From positions 1-57,604 of the forward strand of contig JAFTID010000036.1 of the NCBI GenBank assembly GCA_017457085.1: 57,604 nucleotides of DNA, given 5' to 3'. Source of the stretch: Phascolarctobacterium sp. (GTDB taxonomy: Bacteria > Bacillota > Negativicutes > Acidaminococcales > Acidaminococcaceae). Under the pieces are notes generated by a model. It was given only the letters and a program-made list of their open reading frames with translations, was not told where the DNA came from and made no database searches. Below are positions 53,742-57,604 of the stretch, piece by piece. The position numbers and the translations under genes were made by a program. The number at the start of each line of letters is the position of its first letter. Position 1 is the stretch's first letter.

Positions 53742-54839
53742 TCAATATCCTTTCGGTATCTCTTGCAAGGTTACGGTCTTGGTAATCTCACTACCGCTAC
53801 GCATGATTACAACTTTAACCTTGTCGCCAACTGCGCATTTAGCAATCAATTCACGCAAGCCTTTAGTGGTAGTAACTTTTTCACCGTTAAATTCAAGGAT
53901 TACGTCACCGGCGCTAATGCCAGCCTTAGAAGCAGGGCTGTCTTTCACAACCTTGGCAATAAATACACCGCCGTGCAAATCAATTTCAAAACCGAAGCGG
54001 TCTGCAACTTCTTTGTCAATCAAGGAAGCTCCCAAGTACGGTCTAGCAACGCGGCCCTTGTCAGCCAGCTGGTCTAAAATAGGCTTCGCAGTGTTGATGG
54101 GGATTGCAAAACCAATACCTTCTACACCACTCACCGCAATTTTGGCACTGTTGATACCCACAACTTCGCCGTCCGCATTTACCAAAGCGCCACCACTGTT
54201 ACCGGGGTTAATGGCTGCATCCGTTTGGATAAGGTTAAACTTACGCTCGCCAAGCTCAATGCTACGGTTCAAGGCACTGATTACGCCTGCAGTTACGCTA
54301 CCACGGAACTCCAAGCCAAGAGGGTTACCAATGGCAATAGCAGGTTCGCCAACTTGCAAGGTATCACTGTCACCAAAGGTAGCAACGGGCAAATCTTTTT
54401 CGTCAACCTTTACTACAGCAAGGTCAGTAGCAGCATCTTCGCCCAGCACTTTACCTTTAACAGTACGTCCGTCAGTAAGGCTAACGATAATTTCAGATGC
54501 ACCTTCTACTACGTGGTGGTTAGTAGCAATCAAACCATTCTTGGAATCATAAATCACACCGCTACCAGTACCACGCTCTACAAATTTCACACGGTTAAAA
54601 AAGTCACGTACATAAGCCTTATTAGTAATACCTACGACAGCAGGGCCTACCTTCTTGGCAGCTGCCACAATGGGAGTATTACGTGCACTACTAATTTGTT
54701 GTTCCACTACTGCAGGTTTTTCTTTGACAGGAGCCGCAGTAGTTTTATTATCGCCACAGCCAGCAGCAATAAGCACTGCTGCACCAATCAAGCCACACAT
54801 AAAAATGTGTAAACCTTTTTCCCACAAGCCTTTGTTCAT
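53742..54839 (-). CDS. HtrA/DegP-like serine protease (S1C), lipoprotein type
   Basis: A 365-residue protein: lipoprotein-like signal ending LIAAGC, a trypsin-like protease domain with catalytic NHHVVEGA (His), DLAVVKVD (Asp) and NPGNSGGALVN (Ser), and one C-terminal PDZ domain (FIAKVVKDSPASKAGISAGDVILEFNGEKV). It degrades or refolds damaged envelope proteins. ATG at 54839 follows GAGGAG. Confidence 0.92.
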   Translation of the reverse strand: MNKGLWEKGLHIFMCGLIGAAVLIAAGCGDNKTTAAPVKEKPAVVEQQISSARNTPIVAAAKKVGPAVVGITNKAYVRDFFNRVKFVERGTGSGVIYDSKNGLIATNHHVVEGASEIIVSLTDGRTVKGKVLGEDAATDLAVVKVDEKDLPVATFGDSDTLQVGEPAIAIGNPLGLEFRGSVTAGVISALNRSIELGERKFNLIQTDAAINPGNSGGALVNADGEVVGINSAKIAVSGVEGIGFAIPINTAKPILDQLADKGRVARPYLGASLIDKEVADRFGFEIDLHGGVFIAKVVKDSPASKAGISAGDVILEFNGEKVTTTKGLRELIAKCAVGDKVKVVIMRSGSEITKTVTLQEIPKGY

Positions 54840-54857
54840 TTATTTCACTCCTCGCTT

Positions 54858-55634
54858 TTAATAATCTTTAACAATTCTAGTCTGTGATGCCACAAAAATA
54901 CGAGTGTCATTAAAAAGTGAAGCACTATTTAAAATATTTTGCACCGTATTAAGCGCCAAGCTTGGCAAATTATTTTCCTGACTTAAGTGTGCTAAGAAAA
55001 TTTTTTCAGGAACACGGGATAAATTTGCCAAAAAATGTCCTGCACTTTCATTAGACAAGTGACCACGTGTACTTAAAATTCTTTGCTTCAAATACACTGG
55101 ATAGCTGCCATTTTTAAGCATCTCTATATCGTGATTTGCTTCTAAAATTAAAGTGTCTGCACCTTCTGCCGCTTGCCTTACCGTTTCCGTTACAAAGCCT
55201 GTATCGGTAATGTAGGCACATTTACTACCAGCACATTTTAAAACGTAGCCATGAGGGTCCACGGCATCGTGGGGGATTTCAAAGCTACTTACTTCTACCT
55301 CGCCACAACGCACACCACCAGCAATAATACGGCAATTTTTACGCTCTATTTGAGGCATCTTACTTAAGATAGCACGCCAAGTTTTTTCACTACTGTAAAT
55401 GGGCACAGCATATTTTTTAGTGAAAGTCCCTAACCCACTTATATGGTCTGTATGCTCGTGGGTTAGGAAAACTGCATCTAAATCTTCTGCGCAAAAGCCA
55501 ACCTCTTTGAGTCTGGTAGTGAGCGCTCTACAGCTAATGCCCATATCTATTAAAAAATTTTGCTTGCCAGTGCTAATAAGCGCGCTATTGCCCTTGCTAC
55601 CACTAGCCAGCATTGTTACCTTAAAAGCACTCAC
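54858..55634 (-). CDS. WalJ/YycJ-like metallo-beta-lactamase-fold hydrolase
   Basis: A 258-residue MBL-fold protein: MLASGSKGNSALIS, the metal motif FLTHEHTDHISGL, then EIPHDAVDPHGYVL, YITDTGF, LEANHD and STRGHLSNE. Members near walRK (YycJ/WalJ) are exonuclease-like and linked to replication/cell-wall signalling. GTG start at 55634 overlaps the deoC stop and follows GGAGG. Confidence 0.88.
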   Translation of the reverse strand: MSAFKVTMLASGSKGNSALISTGKQNFLIDMGISCRALTTRLKEVGFCAEDLDAVFLTHEHTDHISGLGTFTKKYAVPIYSSEKTWRAILSKMPQIERKNCRIIAGGVRCGEVEVSSFEIPHDAVDPHGYVLKCAGSKCAYITDTGFVTETVRQAAEGADTLILEANHDIEMLKNGSYPVYLKQRILSTRGHLSNESAGHFLANLSRVPEKIFLAHLSQENNLPSLALNTVQNILNSASLFNDTRIFVASQTRIVKDY

Positions 55635-56311
55635 TTAGGCAGTCCTCCGCCCGCAAGTTTAGCTTCGTCCAAGCAAATGGCAACGCCTGCACTGGTACCA
55701 ATTCTATCTGCACCTGCAGCAATCATTGCCTTTGCAGTTGCCAAATCACGAATACCACCAGCAGCCTTTACGCCAATGCCCAAGCGTTTAGCTTCCCGTG
55801 CCAAAATTTCTACATCGTGGACGGTAGCACCACCCTTGTTAAAGCCTGTGCTAGTTTTTACAAAGGCAGCACCACCTTTAGCAACCAATTCACAGGTAAG
55901 AACCTTTTCTTCGTCAGTCAAAAGGCAGGTTTCAATAATAACCTTAACTGCGTAAGGCTTCGCCGCTTCTACAACGGCAGCAATGTCCTCCACTACGCCG
56001 TCATAGTTGCCACTCTTAAAGGCGCACATATTCATAACCATATCAACTTCATCAACGTAGTCTTCTTCCACAGCCAATTTAGTTGCCAAGGCTTTAACTT
56101 CGCTTCTATCTGCACCTAAAGGGAAGCCTACAACGGTTACAACCTTAACGTCAGTACCGTTCAGCAAATGACGTGCCAAGCCTGCATAACAGGTGTTTAC
56201 ACACACGCCACCTAAATTATATTCCTTAGCTTCTGCACACAGTTGCATGATGTCCGTAACAGTAGCTTCTGGTTTTAACAGAGTGTGCTCCAAATATTTT
56301 GCAACGCTCAT
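55631..56311 (-). CDS. deoC: Deoxyribose-phosphate aldolase DeoC
   Basis: A 226-residue class I aldolase: LEHTLLKPEATVTDIMQLCAEA, VGFPLGADRSEVKALAT, EVDMVMNMCAFKSGN, VIIETCLLTDEE, FVKTSTGF (Schiff-base Lys) and VKAAGGIRDLATAKAMIAAGADRIGTSAG. It cleaves deoxyribose-5-phosphate to acetaldehyde and glyceraldehyde-3-phosphate. ATG at 56311 follows GGGAGGG. Confidence 0.95.
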   Translation of the reverse strand: MSVAKYLEHTLLKPEATVTDIMQLCAEAKEYNLGGVCVNTCYAGLARHLLNGTDVKVVTVVGFPLGADRSEVKALATKLAVEEDYVDEVDMVMNMCAFKSGNYDGVVEDIAAVVEAAKPYAVKVIIETCLLTDEEKVLTCELVAKGGAAFVKTSTGFNKGGATVHDVEILAREAKRLGIGVKAAGGIRDLATAKAMIAAGADRIGTSAGVAICLDEAKLAGGGLPK

Positions 56312-56430
56312 CCATAACCCTCCCATCATCTATTTAAAAACTTTCAACACTTATCCATTGTGTTTATTATATCAAATTTACTGCTCACGAGTGTGGCAAA
56401 ATAGAAAAAAGGATTGTTTTACAAGATAAA

Positions 56431-56532
56431 ACTTCGGCTATTATTTAACGCCGTTGCATTTTAGCCGAAAAAACACTGCTTTTCAAGGCAAAACTTCGGC
56501 TATTATTTAACATCATTGAATTTTAGCCGAAG
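56431..56532. repeat. Two tandem 62-bp hairpin repeats
   Basis: Units begin ACTTCGGCTATTATTTAAC at 56431 and 56493, 62 bp apart. In each, TTCGGCTA pairs with TAGCCGAA (56433-56440 with 56462-56469; 56495-56502 with 56524-56531). The loops differ slightly, so stem bases are kept while loops vary. They lie between deoC and a bidirectional hairpin and hold no gene. A small structured RNA or a repeat family are both possible. Confidence 0.6.
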
Positions 56533-56564
56533 ACTCGTATAAAAAAAGAAACATAAGCATACAA

Positions 56565-56602
56565 AAAGGTGTCTCCCAAACGGGAAACACCTTTAGTTTT
56601 TT
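56565..56602 (+). terminator. Bidirectional Rho-independent terminator
   Basis: AAAGGTGT-C-TCCC (56565-56577) pairs with GGGA-A-ACACCTTT (56582-56594), one mismatch, with an AAAC loop. AGTTTTTT follows on the plus strand and TTTTTG on the minus strand. On the plus strand it would end an RNA that includes the two hairpin repeats. Confidence 0.6.
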
Positions 56603-56624
56603 ATAATTAATTATAAACTTAAGT

Positions 56625-56653
56625 TTGAATTTTATCTAATTTTGTGATAAAAT
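56625..56653 (+). promoter_or_regulatory. Promoter of the small membrane-peptide (toxin) mRNA
   Basis: -35 TTGAAT (56625-56630), 17-bp spacer, -10 TAAAAT (56648-56653). Start near 56660 gives a structured leader of about 104 nt before the ATG at 56764. Confidence 0.55.
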
Positions 56654-56697
56654 ATACGTAAGGTGCTGCCATATTCGCTAGGCGGTTTAGCCCTCTA

Positions 56698-56718
56698 CGG
56701 AGGGACTGTGACCCTCCG
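56698..56718 (+). promoter_or_regulatory. Leader hairpin able to mimic/sequester the ribosome site
   Basis: CGGAGGG (56698-56704) pairs with CCCTCCG (56712-56718), a perfect 7-bp stem. The CCCTCC arm is also complementary to the real Shine-Dalgarno GGAGGG at about 56752-56757, so the leader could switch between folds that hide or free translation. Confidence 0.45.
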
Positions 56719-56763
56719 ATTACATAGAAATCCTTTTGGAAATCTTTTTAAGGAGGGACGCCA

Positions 56764-56859
56764 ATGACCTTAGAATTATTTCTAGCTGTTCTCAGCTTTG
56801 GAGTAGGTACTTTTGGTATTGGCTATATGATGGGTCAAAACCATTCTAAAAAACAGTAA
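56764..56859 (+). CDS. 31-residue membrane peptide, probable type I toxin
   Basis: A 31-codon gene starting ATGACC with AAGGAGGG seven bases upstream. It encodes one hydrophobic helix (LELFLAVLSFGVGTFGIGYMMG) and a polar, basic tail (QNHSKKQ). This layout matches small hydrophobic toxins of type I toxin-antitoxin systems (TxpA/holin-like type). It has its own promoter, a long structured leader and a hairpin right after the stop. It is the only plus-strand gene outside the element. No exact family is recognised. Confidence 0.65.
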   Translation: MTLELFLAVLSFGVGTFGIGYMMGQNHSKKQ

Positions 56860-56892
56860 CGACCGCCATAGCCTCAGAAACTAGCGGTCGTT
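56858..56892. terminator. Hairpin at the 3' end of the small toxin gene
   Basis: AACGACCGC (56858-56866) and GCGGTCGTT (56884-56892) form a perfect 9-bp stem overlapping the stop codon. The T tract is weak on both strands. It could end the toxin mRNA and a convergent antisense RNA. Confidence 0.55.
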
Positions 56893-56950
56893 CTGTATCG
56901 TTATAATCCGGGCTAAGCCGTCTATCGGCGGCACCTGTCTTTTTCTAAGT
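56858..56950 (-). ncRNA. Candidate antisense antitoxin RNA
   Basis: On the minus strand a TATAAT (56953-56958) with TTGCTC 17 bp upstream (56976-56981) could start an RNA near 56948 that runs to the shared hairpin at 56858-56892. Its 5' part (GGTGCCGCC, then CGGCTTAGCCC) resembles the toxin leader (GGTGCTGCC, CGGTTTAGCCC), and its GCCGCC is complementary to GGCGGT in the toxin leader. This is inference from sequence only. Confidence 0.35.
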
Positions 56951-56971
56951 CAATTATATAATATCCTTCAT

Positions 56972-57002
56972 AAAAGAGCAAGGTACAACGTACCTTGCTC
57001 TT
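56972..57002 (-). terminator. Rho-independent terminator of the autotransporter-like gene
   Basis: AAGAGCAAGGTA (56974-56985) and TACCTTGCTCTT (56991-57002) form a perfect 12-bp stem with a 5-nt loop; TTTT follows on the minus strand. It lies 44 bp past the stop of the barrel protein gene. Confidence 0.75.
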
Positions 57003-57015
57003 AAATTTTTATGAA

Positions 57016-57031
57016 TGTTTCACGTGAAACA
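57016..57031. promoter_or_regulatory. parS site (ParB/Spo0J binding)
   Basis: TGTTTCACGTGAAACA is a perfect 16-bp palindrome and matches the bacterial parS consensus. parS sites cluster near the origin and nucleate ParB for chromosome segregation and SMC loading. It lies in the gap between a barrel-protein stop and its terminator. I see no second copy in this window. Confidence 0.9.
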
Positions 57032-57045
57032 AGTTAAGGTTAAAA

Positions 57046-57604
57046 TTAGAAGCTGTAGTTAACGTCAACGTACCATTTCTTGCTTTCGGAATGGTCGCCT
57101 TTTTGGTAGCTGTATGCTACGCCATAGCCCCATTGTCCTTTATGAGCTTCAATGCCTACCAAGCCAAGGAAGCTACCATCGTCCATTACATCATAACCAA
57201 TCGGAGTAATGCCGTTACCAACTTTAACTTCCATGTTGCTGTTAGTATCACCAAATGCCCAGATGTAGGACAGGTCTACTCTCGGACTTACAGTCCAGCC
57301 ATTGTCGTTTTCAATTTCTTGACGAATGCTTACGCCCAACGGTAACAGCCAAATATTTTGACGTTCCATGTTATACATAAAGCCGCCACCTTTGGTAGCA
57401 TAATCGTCAGAATCAATGCTCATATAACGCAAACCGGTGTAAGGAACGATTTGTACGTTTTCGTTTTGATAGAGTTTTTCCAGTTTAACGCCTGCAGACC
57501 AAGTGGTGGTTTCCGGATTAGCTTCCAAAGTACCAGCACCACTGGATTGAGTTACATCACTTTCAGTTTGAGCATAGTTGATGTCAAAGATGATGTTGCT
57601 ATCA
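57046..57604 (-). CDS. Autotransporter-like outer-membrane beta-barrel protein, C-terminal part (cut by window edge)
   Basis: The last 185 codons of a gene that continues past the window. The sequence is alternating amphipathic strands (IVPYTGLRYMSID; WLLPLGVSIRQEIEN; VSPRVDLSYIWAFGD; WGYGVAYSYQKGD) and ends WYVDVNYSF, with a C-terminal Phe typical of BAM-inserted barrels. This resembles the autotransporter barrel domain, in which a passenger or N-terminal domain would lie outside the window. The frame reads through without a stop to the window end. Confidence 0.78.
   Translation of the reverse strand, partial: DSNIIFDINYAQTESDVTQSSGAGTLEANPETTTWSAGVKLEKLYQNENVQIVPYTGLRYMSIDSDDYATKGGGFMYNMERQNIWLLPLGVSIRQEIENDNGWTVSPRVDLSYIWAFGDTNSNMEVKVGNGITPIGYDVMDDGSFLGLVGIEAHKGQWGYGVAYSYQKGDHSESKKWYVDVNYSF

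Noticed and set aside
53541..54812. Long plus-strand frames opposite rlmH and htrA
   Set aside because: The minus-strand genes have full catalytic motifs; the opposite frames are low-complexity shadows.

Overview
Organism. The window reads as a chromosome segment of a diderm Firmicute (class Negativicutes). It has an SLH-domain outer-membrane porin start (OmpM type) at the left edge and one very large cluster for lipid A, Kdo, LPS transport and outer-membrane protein assembly, combined with Firmicute-type Shine-Dalgarno sites and genes (walJ-type hydrolase, HtrA, RlmH, FchA-type cyclohydrolase). A gut Acidaminococcaceae/Phascolarctobacterium-like or related genus is my best guess; this is inference from gene content, not a database match. 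A perfect 16-bp parS palindrome at 57016-57031 and the walJ-htrA-rlmH neighbourhood suggest the segment lies in the origin half of the chromosome.

Layout. (1) 1-249: start of an OmpM-like porin gene (minus), with its promoter and a long leader to about 500. (2) 665-17572: an integrated mobile element of about 16.9 kb, bounded by perfect 61-bp direct repeats that are the 3' part of tRNA-Ser(GCT). It encodes a tyrosine recombinase, excisionase-like small HTH proteins, a short relaxase-like protein with an RHH partner, an SF3-type helicase with three 56-bp iteron-like repeats upstream, a recombination module (Rad52-like annealing protein, Cas4/RecB-like nuclease, AAA ATPase, DUF932 protein), a full-length ribosomal protein S6 homologue, and a three-gene cargo near the left end (HNH/hydrophobic protein, membrane coiled-coil protein, ferredoxin-domain protein). 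There are no capsid, tail or type IV secretion genes, so it looks like an integrative mobilizable element or satellite rather than a full prophage or conjugative element. (3) 17513-17830: tRNA-Ser(GCT) and tRNA-Ser(TGA). (4) 17875-20054: FchA-like cyclohydrolase, YqgF-like nuclease, DUF3084 protein. (5) 20085-48213: envelope biogenesis cluster, all minus. In transcription order: tamB, a sigma factor, a membrane protein, bamA, an outer-membrane protein, ompH and two lipoproteins, lpxD, an acyltransferase, lpxC, fabZ, lpxA, lpxI, lpxB, msbA, a waaA-lpxK fusion, kdsB, kdsA, kdsD, kdsC, a second acyltransferase, lptC, lptA, lptB and a single lptF/G permease. (6) 48328-56311: membrane acyltransferase-like protein, MATE exporter, Uup-like ABC-F ATPase, a barstar/barnase pair, rlmH, htrA, walJ-like hydrolase, deoC. 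(7) 56330-57604: two tandem hairpin repeats, a probable type I toxin peptide with a structured leader, parS, and the C-terminal part of an autotransporter-like beta-barrel protein.

How it works together. The envelope cluster makes and transports Kdo2-lipid A/LPS and assembles outer-membrane proteins. The element interrupts what was probably a tRNA-Ser/ompM junction, and supplies a replacement tRNA 3' end plus a new terminator so that the serine tRNA stays functional. The element genes look more AT-rich than the flanking chromosome. The most promising candidate for a new system is the three-gene HNH/membrane/ferredoxin cluster at 1099-4329; the element-borne S6 gene beside a Rad52-like gene is the next most unusual feature.
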